A stretch of DNA of 64,000 nucleotides from contig JAGPXD010000001.1 in the NCBI GenBank assembly GCA_020746995.1, positions 7,440,001 through 7,504,000 on the forward strand. Reading direction: 5' to 3'. The translations under genes and the position numbers were made by a program. Position 1 is the first letter of the stretch; each line of letters starts with the position of its first letter. Source of the stretch: Plectosphaerella cucumerina. Taxonomy: Eukaryota; Ascomycota; Sordariomycetes; Glomerellales; Plectosphaerellaceae. Shown piece by piece: positions 46,424 to 56,662 of the stretch. A model generated the notes under the pieces. That model had not been told where the DNA came from and searched no databases. It saw nothing but the letters and a program-made list of their open reading frames with translations.

Positions 46424-46444
46424 GACCGCCCAATCGGGCGGGTC
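46424..46444. other. GC-rich hairpin before the recombinase gene
   Basis: CCGCCC and GGGCGG with an AATC loop form a six-base stem (46426-46441), extended by GA/TC pairs past a bulged G. It stands at the border between the AT-rich block and normal DNA, 440 bases before the DUF3435 start codon. Function unknown. Confidence 0.4.
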
Positions 46445-46887
46445 ATGCCGCCTTTCACACAGGCATCAGCAGCCCCTGTGACAACAGCGCTCGACGCCGC
46501 GGTCCATGTACACAGTACCTCGAGCGGGCTCGTGCCCGTCCACGGCAGCCTTCGTTGCCAAGAACAGCCCCACAACGGCCGGGGGCTCAGGCGACCGCCC
46601 GATCCTACCACGACCAGGGCCGGCCGGGTCTTGAGACCTCTCTCGTGGACGGACTTCTTGGACGTGGCCCAATTTGGGCTGACGCCCGTCCTGCTTGCGC
46701 TCTCTGTGATCCCCCTTCAAACCAACCTCATCAATGATGACCGGCTGCCGCCATAAATGGCGGCAGCGACTTCGATGGCCTTCGCCCACCTTCTGTCTTG
46801 CGCTGCACCATTCAAAAGTCCCCTCAACAGCCAGCTCCCACCCTTCCACCCTCTGCCCATCACTCCATCCTCGTTCATCCTCCGTCC

Positions 46888-49508
46888 ATGGCTGAATCAA
46901 CCACTGTTAGAACGCACCGATCCGATCGCCATGGACGAGCCTCCGACGATCATTCCGACTTCCTCGCCCAACTGGCTCAGCGTGAGTCCCGTGGCCGCGT
47001 TGCCAAACGACCCCCGGCGCTGTCCGCAGAGGAGCACGCGGAGAATCGAAAACGGCTGCGTCGAGTGACCTTTGTCAAGCCTGTTTATGCCGATGAAACC
47101 CAGATCAACGTCGCTGGCATATTCCGGAAATGGAAGCGGTATGTCGTTGGCGCTCACTGGCAGGCTGTTTTTCTGACGTGGCGTCAAGATACTGCGAGGA
47201 AAACAAGGTCGGCGGTTGGAAGTCGACCCTGAAGACCCTGCAACGAGAGACGACGATGGACTTTTTCCTCTTCGTCTGCGGCAACTACAACATCAAGTCT
47301 TGGGGCACCTCCCACGTGTATATCCGCCAATTCCAGCAATTGTACACCACCGTCACTGGCCGATTCATGGACCGCAACGATGCAAAGGAAGTCTACAAGG
47401 TATGTTCATGTCAACGACACCTGGATTGGGGCAGAGCACTGACGAAACTGTCGGCTAGTACCATCGTCAGGTCTTGATCCCCCGGTTCGGTTATCGCGCG
47501 CCGAACAGTGACCCCAAGCCAGTTATAAGCATGGCCGACTTGCAGATCATCTTGGTGTTCAACATGGCATACGATACGACCATATTTCCTAGCGAACGGC
47601 ACCGCATCCAACTTGCTGCTTGCTATAAGATCATGAGCTATACTGGGGCAAGACCTGCTGAGCTCGTCGACAATGAGAGGCGCAAGCCTGACGACGGCTC
47701 AACCCAGAAGCTCTTTGGCTCCAAGGTTGTCACCTTGTCCGACACTGGCTGTCCAGGCGATGAAGATGAAGACAACGACAACGACGACGACACCCTGCCT
47801 GACGAGAAGTCCCGGAGGCTAGATGGGCTTCTACTGGCGGAAACCAAGGGTCGCGGTAGGCCCAAAGCTCTCTGTTACGAGGACATCAGCTTGATGATCG
47901 TCCGGCACCCGAGTACAGGACAGGCAATACCCGCCATGGCTATCAGGTTCATCCACCACAAGGGCGCAGATAACAAGCCGAAGCCGTGAGTTTCCAACGC
48001 CCGAAAGGCAGGCTCATAGCAGCGCGGCAGAACTGACTCTCTCAGGACCGTCTTCCATTTCACGCCGACGAAGAAGCTGATTTTCTGTGTCATCAGCGAC
48101 ATCATCGCCCTCGCGCTTCATGACGACGCCTTTGACGCATCAAGCTTGAAGAAAGCCTCGGATGTGCTAGGGACGACGATTCCTGCGTGCAAGAACTCTA
48201 CACCTCTGCGATGGAAAGCATCCATGCTCAAGATCCCTGTTTTCCGCCGATTCGGCCGCAACGGAGAACTCTCCGACGATAAAGCTATGCTCTATTCCAA
48301 ACTCAGAGATGACATGGGCCAGCAGAGCGAGGATGCTGGGTTTGAGGTTCGCTGGACGCCCAAAGTGTGCCGTAGAGGAGCCTCGAATGCTGCGAACGGT
48401 ACGGTAGTTCCCGATGAGTCGACCGAAGCTCGATGACTGCCATTCCCAGAGCTGACGTGGATCGTTAGGCAATGCTCCAGACGCTGTTCGAGACCAGATG
48501 ATGCGCCATGATCCCAAGTTCCTCACCTTTCACGATGCCTATCTCAATCAAATGGTTGAGTTCGACTTGCAGAACACCTTCCTCGAGGAACAGACAGAGA
48601 GCGAACTGTACAAATTGTTCGCGCACGTCAGCCTCACCCGAGACCCCCGGGCTAAACGCGACATGGTGCCCGATAAGGTGTGGGACAACCTGCCGCCCGA
48701 CCCCGAGCTTGTTGCGCTGGAACAGCGACGAGCAATGCTAAAGCAGGGACGGTATCGCATCAAAGATCTTCAAGACGAAGAAGAAATCCGTGCGCTCACC
48801 GAGCAGATCAGACTCAGAAAAGGCCGCCGCGAGTATTTGATCGCAAGGGAGTACCGGGAGTACTATTTCTACACCCAGCCAACCCGCGACATCGAGCGGC
48901 AAGCCCGTGGCGAGATGGACGAGGAGTACGAAGAACCCAAGATGGAGCTACACATCCCGGAACGCGCAGGGCTTGCTGCGCTCTTCATCAACCAGCCAGA
49001 TGGCCTGTCGGACGAGGAAGTCGCAAGCCGTCGTGTCCAGTCCATCGACTTGAAAGTTTCCCTGTGCGGCAAGCGAGAGACCCGTCGCTTTGGTCGCGTC
49101 CGGACACGCAGGCAGCCCGAGCTTCCCGTGAAACAAGAGTTGCCAGAGGTCGAGCCCATGCTTGACCCCTTCCCCCTCCTGATGGATCCGGCCCAATGTC
49201 CCGTGTGTATCGGAGACGATCGTCTTTCACGAGAGGAACGAACTTTCAGCTTCTGTCGTCCCACCATCCGCAACGACCACTTCGATGACCAGCATCTCGA
49301 GGCACACAAGCTGTCCGAGCGCCGCGGAAATACTATCCGCTGCGAGCACCCCAAGTGTACTGATGTGAAGTTGACGTCAGTAGACCACTTTCGAAACCAT
49401 GTTCTCACCGTCCACCAAGTCGCATTGCGATCAGAGGAACAGGCTCGCGTTCTGCGAAACAAGAAACACAGCCGTAGAAAGATGGCCCGATGCAAGAAGT
49501 CGAGGTAG
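46888..49508 (+). CDS. DUF3435 tyrosine recombinase, candidate Starship captain
   Basis: Five exons, 46888-47138, 47189-47399, 47459-47985, 48046-48398, 48469-49508, all GT..AG and in phase; 793 residues. The sequence follows DUF3435 (Pfam PF11917): an N-terminal SAM-like part (WKRYCEEN, LFVCGNYNIKSWG), then the catalytic domain with R219 in YTGARPAEL, R439/R440 in CRRGASNAANG, RDQMMRHDP, and Y472 in FHDAYLNQ, matching the Arg...Arg...Tyr layout of tyrosine recombinases. The C-terminus carries two C2H2-like motifs (CPVCIGDDRL..HLEAH near residue 691 and CEHPKC..HFRNHVLTVH). DUF3435 proteins are the captains that move Starship giant transposons. The gene reads away from the AT-rich block, as a captain does at the 5' end of its element. 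The frame is fully open with no RIP damage. Some DUF3435 genes are not captains. Confidence 0.88.
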
Positions 49509-49689
49509 ATTCTGTCGGCATACGCAAGCGCCTCTGTTGCATATTCGTTTAGCTTGTCATGATCCAAGTTTGCGGTCGACAGAACCCTAGCAAATCGTTC
49601 ACGACCTCACCTCCCTGACTGTGACCTGCACCCTTACTACCATAACATCTACCTCAGCAGGCCAAAGCGCGGTCCTGTTGCTGGAGGCC

Positions 49690-51140
49690 GGGTCAAGAAC
49701 TCGATCACCTCCGGCTGCAGTTAACAGCTGATGGCCGGGTCACCTCAGGCTGCTTGGCCCGGGCTGGCATGCCTGATTGGCGCATCTGGTTCAATAACTC
49801 AGCGAACGCGCCCTTCACTGTGGTATTCTGCGTTTCGGCGGCCGAAGTTAGTTCTCCCCTGGCGTCGTGGATGTTGCGTCTCGTCGTTAAGCCCGCCCAC
49901 GTCGTCGGAGTGGAGTACCAGGCGAGCACCGTCCATGCGCTCTTGAGCGGACCCGGCGACGGCCCGGGCCGCGTGTGGCGCTCTCTGATCCGGTTGCTTG
50001 ATGGTATGAAGCGGCGCTCAGGTGCCCCCATCCTTGACAAGTCCCTCTCGAAGCTTACTCTGCCCCCGGCGCTATCGGCTCATTCGCCATCGTCAGCTTT
50101 GTGGACTCCATTATTCAGTTCAAGGCAAAGGAGACCTTCTGCGACGCCGAGGCTTGCTTGGCCGCCATCCTCCTCGTCGCCAACTTCATCAAGGGGAGCC
50201 TCGGCACTGTCAACAACGTTGACCACTTTCTCCGAATCACGATCACATTGCCCAACGCCGACGCCTTTGATGCCAACATCTCTGCCGATGCTATCATCTC
50301 TACCGATGCCAATACCCTTGAGGATGTCGACACCCCTGACGACGTCAACCCCCCCGACGATGTCAACGCCGCTACCGACATCAACACCGCTGCAGACGTC
50401 AACACCCCTGCCGGCACCATCGCCTCCCCTGGCTCCGTCTCTGCCTCCAACCAGCACGAGCCGGGCACACCCGCTGGCCACAAGCCGGCTCAGTCCTTCG
50501 AAATCATTAATCTCGTGTCCAGCGATGGAGATACCACAGACGACGGTGATTTGGTTCCGTCCCCGATTAGGGCGTATGACGACGACGACGACGACAGCCC
50601 CGACGGGCTGCTCGAGGGCGAGGAAGTATCCCTCTTGAGCGCCTACAGCATTGAGGACGACGCCGAGCTATGGGCGCGAGCCTGCCGCTTCTTCGGACAC
50701 CGCACATGCCTCACCGGCTGCGACGACAAGGTGTCCATCAAGGGCACCAACTTCCCGTTGAGGCCGCAGCAGGCGTTCGACGTGTACAAGGTGCTCACGG
50801 AATGGCTCGCGGCTGGTGGCGAGACGACGGGGGCCATTGCTGCCCACAATATGGGCTTGGGAAAGACCTTCCTCTCCTTTGCAGTCAGCGCCATCCGACG
50901 GCTTGCGGTCATGTGCATGGAGCATGTGCGTGAGTTCTCCCACCTACACGCCTCGGACTCCGACGAAAGCGCTTGCCTGGTGGCTGGAGCGTTCGGTATC
51001 GAGTGCTACTGCTCTCCGGAGTCGCTCACCCGGCGCCTCGCCCCCCGGGTCGTGTACGCTCCGGCGCTTATGTTCCAGGTCCGGTCCCTGTACCAGAAGA
51101 ACCTCGAGGCAGCCCAGGCATACTTCCAGCACGACATCCT
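49690..51140 (+). pseudogene. SNF2-like helicase N-terminal part, broken
   Basis: Two overlapping frames seem to be one protein. The first (to about 50065) reads MPDWRIWFNNSANAPFTVVF. A one-base shift then leads to PGAIGSFAIVSFVDSIIQF, an Asp/Asn/Thr-rich repeated stretch (DDVN, TDIN, ADVN), a poly-Asp run, and NFPLRPQQAFDVYKVL followed by HNMGLGKTFLSFAVSAIRR, a Walker A box of the SNF2 type (usually DMGLGKT). The frame ends at 51174 in sequence that belongs to an inverted copy of another gene (51141-51262). The Walker B region and the rest of the ATPase are not in frame, so no working helicase is expected. The start is not determined. Confidence 0.5.
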
Positions 51141-51262
51141 GAGTCCTCCAACGGAATGTCGAAGAGTCCTTTAATGAGGGCTTCGCGTGCGAGATTTGGT
51201 TCTTTGGCGATGAAATTCCTGAGGTCAAAGTGCTGGACGTCTTTGACAAGGAGAAGTTTTGG
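51141..51262 (-). repeat. Inverted 122-bp copy of a piece at 56702-56823
   Basis: The reverse complement of this stretch matches 56702-56823 over the full 122 bases with about four mismatches. It encodes the same peptide region on the minus strand (KLLLVKDVQHFDLR against KLLLVQDGQHFDLR). It interrupts the helicase-like pseudogene, so it marks a rearrangement or insertion. Confidence 0.85.
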
Positions 51263-51960
51263 TGGCTGCAGAAGCCCGCGAAGAGATGGATGAGGAATAC
51301 GGCAACGAAGAGGAGGCATCCGAACACTGGGGCATTCAATATATGACAGTATCGTGCGAGTGGGCCAGAGCCATTAAAACGGGTTGTATCCGCCAACATG
51401 GTCGTCGGCGGATGCATCGAGAGCCACGGAGGTGTGAGCGTTCTTGGGTCGACAGTCCTGGACCACATGAGTGGGAAGGATTGGGAGGGGCTGAGGAAGA
51501 AAGGCCCTGACCATATCCGAGCCTGGCTCCAAGAGATGGATTGGATCGACGGACTGCGCTGCCCGCGGTTACTAAAGATGTTCTGGCTCCTGGCGCACGT
51601 TGTCGGTTGTACCACCGACAACTTGAAGTAGGTAGTCCACACCAAGCCGTTGCCGTGATCGACCCACCTCTTGCTACTGCTGTTGAATGCCAACCCAATG
51701 AAGGTCACCGCGTCCCGCCTGGCCGAGAGGAGAATCTTTCTTCGCCCCGGCAAATCCTCCCACCACTCGGCCTGCACTCGCTCGTCCTGGTCGTTGACTG
51801 GTTCCCGCGCGAGCTTGCTCCAGCAACACCAGCCCTTATTGGAATGGCTGGCCGCCGTGAGCCTGTGCGTCCGTCACCCCCTGAAACAAGCCACAGAGGT
51901 TCTGGCCGTGACGGCGCAATACTAATGGAACTTTCAAAAAACTGGGTTTCGTTCTCCTAG
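51263..51960 (+). pseudogene. Possible C-terminal remnant of the SNF2-like gene
   Basis: Plus-strand frames around 51395-51630 read DHMSGKDWEGLRKKGPDHI and RCPRLLKMFWLLAHVV, which resembles the linker before the second helicase domain of fungal SNF2-like proteins. Further pieces appear in other frames to about 51930. The frame changes and the inverted insert to the left mean the gene is dead. Evidence is weak; this could also be an unrelated degraded protein. Confidence 0.3.
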
Positions 51961-52104
51961 AGAAGCTCAAACTTTACTTCGCGCCACGTCGGATGCCGCG
52001 GGACAGATGGCCAAAGAACATGGCCAAATACTCGCAGCCTCTCAGGTCTCTGTCGTGCACCGAACTCGAAGCGTCTTCACTCCTACATCGCTTTCCCTGT
52101 ATCA

Positions 52105-53200
52105 ATGGACGAAGTCGAAGCCGAGCAAGAGGTACAGGGGGAGGGCGTTTTCGAGACCGAATGCCTCACCTTGCATCCCAATGGAGACGCCGTGCTCGTT
52201 GTTCCGGGCCGAAATGCCTCACCAACAAAGGAATTCTTGGTCTCCTCCGGCGTTCTGAGTGTCGCGTCAGACTACTTCAAGTCTCTCTTCAGCCCAGACT
52301 TCAACGAAGGCTCAGAGACGCAACGTGGAAACCGCCCCAGAATTCCACTTGAAGGCGATGATCCAGAAGCGATGCAGGTTATCCTATCTATCCTGTATTT
52401 TCAAAACCATACACGCTACGAAGCGCTCGAACCTCGGGAGCTCGCAGCAATCGCAGTTCAGACCGACAAGTACGACTGTGCCAGAGCCCTTAAACCCTGG
52501 ATTTCCGTTTGGCTAGCCGTTGACGGAAACCAAACGGCAGAGGATCTGGGCCTCCTTCTGTCGGCAGCTTACTTTTTCCGCGCCCCTGGCGCCTTGAAGC
52601 AAATATCCAGCCTGGCAATTCGTAAAGTCGGTTTTGATATTGTGTCATCGTGGCCTAACCAGGAAATCACGTCGTTATTGCCACCGGAGCTTACAGGCAA
52701 GCGCAGTCATCAATCGCCCTGAACATATTGACAGCTGACAGATCCTAGCGACCGTGGACGATCGGATACAATTACTGCTAAGTCGCTTACACGGAATACT
52801 ACAAGCCGGCGAGGAGTCCCTGCAGGGCAACTCCCGGGGCTTTGAGATGACCGGCCGGATGTGCCTCCAGTGTGGCAGACGTCACCCCGAGACTGCAAAA
52901 AAGTGCCACCCCTGCAGCAATAACGTCCTCTATCCGGAATATTGTACCAGCCAGTCACGAGTGTGCGAGTACTTTTCAATCATGAGACAGAAAGGCCTGT
53001 GGCCTTCAGTGGTGCCCTTCAAACGTTTAGCGGCTGCTGACCTTGCCAAGCAGCTCGAGTTGGCGGCTTGTGACTGCCGACATACATGCAAGGCAAGTCA
53101 TTGTCCTCTGCGAGTGGAACTGGAGAGCATATCTCGGACGGTGAACCGCACCGTCCAGCATGTCAAAGGCATCACATTTGAGGATTTTTCTTCTGCCTAG
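52105..53200 (+). CDS. BTB/POZ-domain protein, splice junction unresolved
   Basis: The first part (52105-52722) encodes a BTB/POZ fold: LVVPGRNASPTKEFLVSSGV, SDYFKSLFSPDF, DPEAMQVILSILYFQNH. It continues through ELAAIAVQTDKYDC and a helical region ending LLPPEL. The second part (52742-53200) has the usual C-terminus of this fungal group: CLQCGRRHPETAKKCHPC, EYFSIMRQKGLWP and HCPLRVELES. The two should be joined by an intron ending at 52741 in phase 0, but no GT donor in that phase is visible; a GC donor after CTTACAG would be out of phase by one. Either a small indel has broken the gene or the junction is unusual. BTB proteins of this type have no assigned function; many are expanded in accessory regions. 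Confidence 0.65.
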
Positions 53201-53830
53201 ATGGGCAACTGCCTCAATGCTACAGTATTTCTAGCATGCAAATATGTTAACCACAGATGTGCCATGACGCTCATGTGGAAGTGATACTCCTATCGCAAGT
53301 GAGATGCGGCGAAGCACGCGACATTGTCGACCTAATGGATGAATGTCCATTCTAACATGACGCTAGTGTGACAAGTAGTATGGATATAAAATTCGAAGGG
53401 AGTGCACTTCTCCCATGAAGTATGGGATAGCGGAGGATTGTGCCGACTTGGAAGACACCATTGCGAGAGGGGGTTCGGCGAGGCGTTTAGTGTTTGGGAA
53501 CGAGCGGGTTGGGCCGCTAAACTGGTGGAACGCAATTTTGGAGCCGGGCCCGCCAAGGGCCAACCAACAGGAGCGCTAGTGTCCCATCGTCGGGGGCCCC
53601 GCAATACCCGTCACCATCGACATCATTGGCGGCCGTAACTCGTCTTCGTCGTCCTCGAGAACGATCTCGACACGTTCAATCCAACCACCATTAGACGCGA
53701 TGACTCTTTCAACCTCAGACAACGGCGCTCCCGCCGTCTTCGTTGGCAGAATGGCCGTCTTCCCTCGTGTTCATCGTCTCTGCCGACTCCACTGCCCTGA
53801 CGCCAACACGCACATCACGACCGAAAACTG
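53201..53830. other. Intergenic region
   Basis: About 0.6 kb between the BTB gene and the DUF3435 remnant. No gene, RNA or repeat recognised. Confidence 0.45.
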
Positions 53831-54760
53831 CCACCAACATGCCCCCCGCCAGCGTTCACGCGAAGATAAGTACGACTCGGACGACTCTTTCACGCCCGAG
53901 GAACCCATCTTCAACGTGGACGAAGAAGCGTCCGATGCCGAGTCCAATATCACCGAGGCCGACCCTGCCGACACCACTGCCAGGTCAACGTCGAAGATCT
54001 TGCAGACCTCCTCGACGGTGTCCACCCTCCAGAGTACTACCGTTGCATAGCAGAAGATGTCAACGATGGCGACCTTGATGCGCAGGATTACAGTCCTGGG
54101 ACGGAAGCACTTTTAAGTGCAGTCGAGGACCATTGGAAGTGGTGGGTTCTAAAGCCACTCCGGCCCTTGAACCAAATCTGACGTTACGGACGTACAGCTT
54201 CTACAAAACGAACGGGTTCGGCGATCCCGACTGGCGACTCGAGTCGATCAAGGTTAGCATACTCAAGAGCTTCTTCACATGGCGGCTCGACCTCAAGGCC
54301 GGCAAGGGTGGCAGAAGGATCAAGGGCATCAAGAACAGCAGCTCGCTCGGCACGACCTGGAAGGTGTTCCGTCTCGTCTACGAGAGGGCCGTGGCCGCGA
54401 AACTCGACTCGAAACTGAACCGTCAGATGCACAAGGTTTGCCGCCGCTTCTGTAGCTTTGTGTCATACACTAAAAGACTAGGTCCTACGGAAACTCGCCG
54501 AGGAACGCGGCTTGAGTGATAAGACGAGAGAAAACCGCTGCATGACGATCGACGACCTCAAGGAGCAGATCGAGACGACGGTGGGCACCACAAAGAAGTC
54601 CTTTTACCTCGGCGAGCTTCGTACCCTCGCGGTCCTATTTCTCCTGCTGCTCGCCCCTGCTGGTGCCCGCCCTCAGGCCATCTTGCGGCTCCGCTTCAGA
54701 GACATGCGGGTGGTGCTGGCGAGAGACCCTGAAGGGGGGCCGCACAAGCTTCGAGTGTGA
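53831..54760 (+). pseudogene. Truncated second DUF3435 recombinase
   Basis: The pieces follow a DUF3435 protein but not in one frame. An acidic N-terminus (DSDDSFTPEEPIFNVDEE) is followed by a one-base shift near 53980, then DLLDGVHPPEYYRC and ALLSAVEDHWKW. A splice or shift leads to FYKTNGFGDPDWRLESIKVS, then KNSSSLGTTWKVFRLVYERA, MHK|VLRKLAEERGLSD across a canonical intron ending at 54483, and LAPAGARPQAILRLRFRDM. The last piece holds the first catalytic Arg; the frame stops seven residues after EGGPHK, before the second Arg and the Tyr. It belongs to a different DUF3435 subgroup from the intact gene at 46.9 kb. Not functional as a recombinase. Confidence 0.65.
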
Positions 54761-54781
54761 TGTCGGCACTACGACGGGCGA

Positions 54782-56145
54782 TCAGGAGCCAGCGTCAGGT
54801 GGCTTCTGACCCCATGCAGCGTACCTAGTACTTGTTAGTCGCATCGACGCGACGGTATGACAGACCACTTACGCCTCAGAGTATGCATGGATGCTGGGGT
54901 CCTTCATGTCTCTCCGGACTGCAGCAGAAAAGACGGTCACATCATCTTCGGTCCACCGTAGGCCATCAACGAAGAGCCGGCGACTGATCCCCTCGATGTT
55001 GTCTGTGAACATCGCCGCCGCGACCCGGCCTATTTCCTTAAGCTTGCTGTCTTTTGCCCAACCTCCAATGGGAACAAATTCTTTTCTCCCATCGACATTT
55101 ATGAAGCCGGCTCTCTTCAGTCGGCCTTGAAATTGGGGGGCCCCGTCGATTGGTTGCCCCGATGAAGCTGCTGCATCGAGTATGTACTTTGACCACTGGA
55201 AGATACTCGTCTTTTCGAAGTCTTCTTCGTTACCCTTGAGGGGGTATGAGTGGTCCCAGTACTCGAACCAGCCACCGGGGTTGAGGAACCTGCGAGCCAG
55301 TCAACCGCCATTCCCGGGAACCCGGTTTCAAACTCACTGGAAAACTTGGCCAAGGAGACCGTCCCAGTCCTTGATGGAACCGATCATACTTCGGCAAAAG
55401 ATGAAGTCAAACTTTCGTGAGAATGTCCATGGGTCGTCAAGATTGTCGATCTCGAAGCGAACGTTGGGTGGCACGCTGTGGTGCATGTCAGCTATGCTCG
55501 CGAGCGATCTGGTCAACGCACAATTCAGGCTGCATCGGACTGATATCAACCCCGATGACCTCGGATTCGGGATACGCATCCGCTTCCCTCGATCGTCAGC
55601 CCTACACTGGATAGAAGACTCTGATGCACTGACCAAAATCAATTGCCCATATTCCAGTCCCCGTCCCTATATCGAGAACCCTCCCGAAAGTCTTCTCCGG
55701 ATTAAGGAACAGGGGCTTAGGGAACGTGGATCTCCAGAGATGGTGCATCAGGTCTGTATCTGTTCAGCACCAGACCCTCATGTTCCCGGGGAGAACTCAC
55801 CAAGTCTTTTCATTTCCGTCTACATCGAAGTCAGCCCAGCTCATAATCTTCTGGGCGGCGGAAGCCACATCGTCATTTGGCAGGGGATACCACGTAGCTT
55901 CCTTTTGAAATCCATGATATGCCCGGCCGTTCTCGATCTGGGGTCGCAGGACGTCCGATGTTATTGAAAATGTCGAATCAGCGTCTCCCTGTCGATGTCA
56001 GCACCGCAAGGCGATCAGCCGGACCACTTACGGTTTGGATCGCAGAGTCTGCTCCGGGAGTGTTTGGATCGATCTCGAGCATTTCACGCTCGGGTGTGCC
56101 ATTTGGGTCAGAAGGGTTTTCTGCGTGAGTGGGTGAGCTTGCCAT
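54782..56145 (-). pseudogene. LaeA-like SAM methyltransferase with apparent frameshift
   Basis: Seven minus-strand exons can be traced: 56145-56032, 55988-55801, 55753-55634, 55582-55522, 55475-55338, 55289-54873, 54824-54782. They give ENGRAYHGFQKEATWYPLPN, LMHHLWRSTF, motif I RVLDIGTGTGIWAIDF, AYPESEVIGVDISPMQPE, VPPNVRFEIDNLDDPWTF, GSIKDWDGLLGQVFQ, NPGGWFEYWD and HAYSEAYAAWGQKPP, all expected of the fungal LaeA/TAM-like methyltransferases. All junctions are in phase except the second: exon 2 ends with two bases of a codon while exon 3 needs one, and no other GT/AG pair fixes it. A one-base indel (or a sequence error) therefore breaks the protein at about residue 100, before the cofactor site. 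If it is an error, this is a complete gene of about 360 residues. Confidence 0.7.
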
Positions 56146-56662
56146 TTCGTGGGTCTAAGGGGCAGGAACAAACTGAGATGAACGAGGGAAAAATAAGGGG
56201 ACCAAACCCCCCAAATAGGCATACATCCATCTTTCACCCTGGCCTCGCAAGCCCAGAGCGACATCTCGGCGGCAGTGACCATCTACCCTCCCCTTGGGGG
56301 GTCCTGTTCACTGCCTTCCCAGGTGTACAGCATGGTGGTATGACAGGCTCACCCACGCCGGCAAGGTCGTCCATGATTGGCCACCGCAAGTCGTCGTCGG
56401 AAACGGGGCCCCGTCGAGACCGAAGGCACGACGGCAGGGTTGCGACCACCAATCACGAGCTAATTGTGAGGCATTTATGGAGCAGCAGATCTGGATAAAT
56501 TACCAAATCTTTTCTGAAGCTGCCCAAATCTTTTGAGAAATTGCCCAAACCTTCTGCGTCAGAGTCCAAAACATTCCGGCAAAACCCCAGTTCTTTCCCA
56601 CCTCAACCGAAGTCTTTCCTTGTAGCCCGAGTTTCGCTCTCCAAACCGATCTTCCAACGGCC
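56146..56662. other. Intergenic region
   Basis: Half a kilobase between divergent genes, probably both promoters. At 56508-56566 there are three tandem copies of a degenerate TGCCCAAATCTTTT-like unit (CCAAATCTTTTCTGAA, CCCAAATCTTTTGAGA, CCCAAACCTTCTGCGT). No gene seen. Confidence 0.45.
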
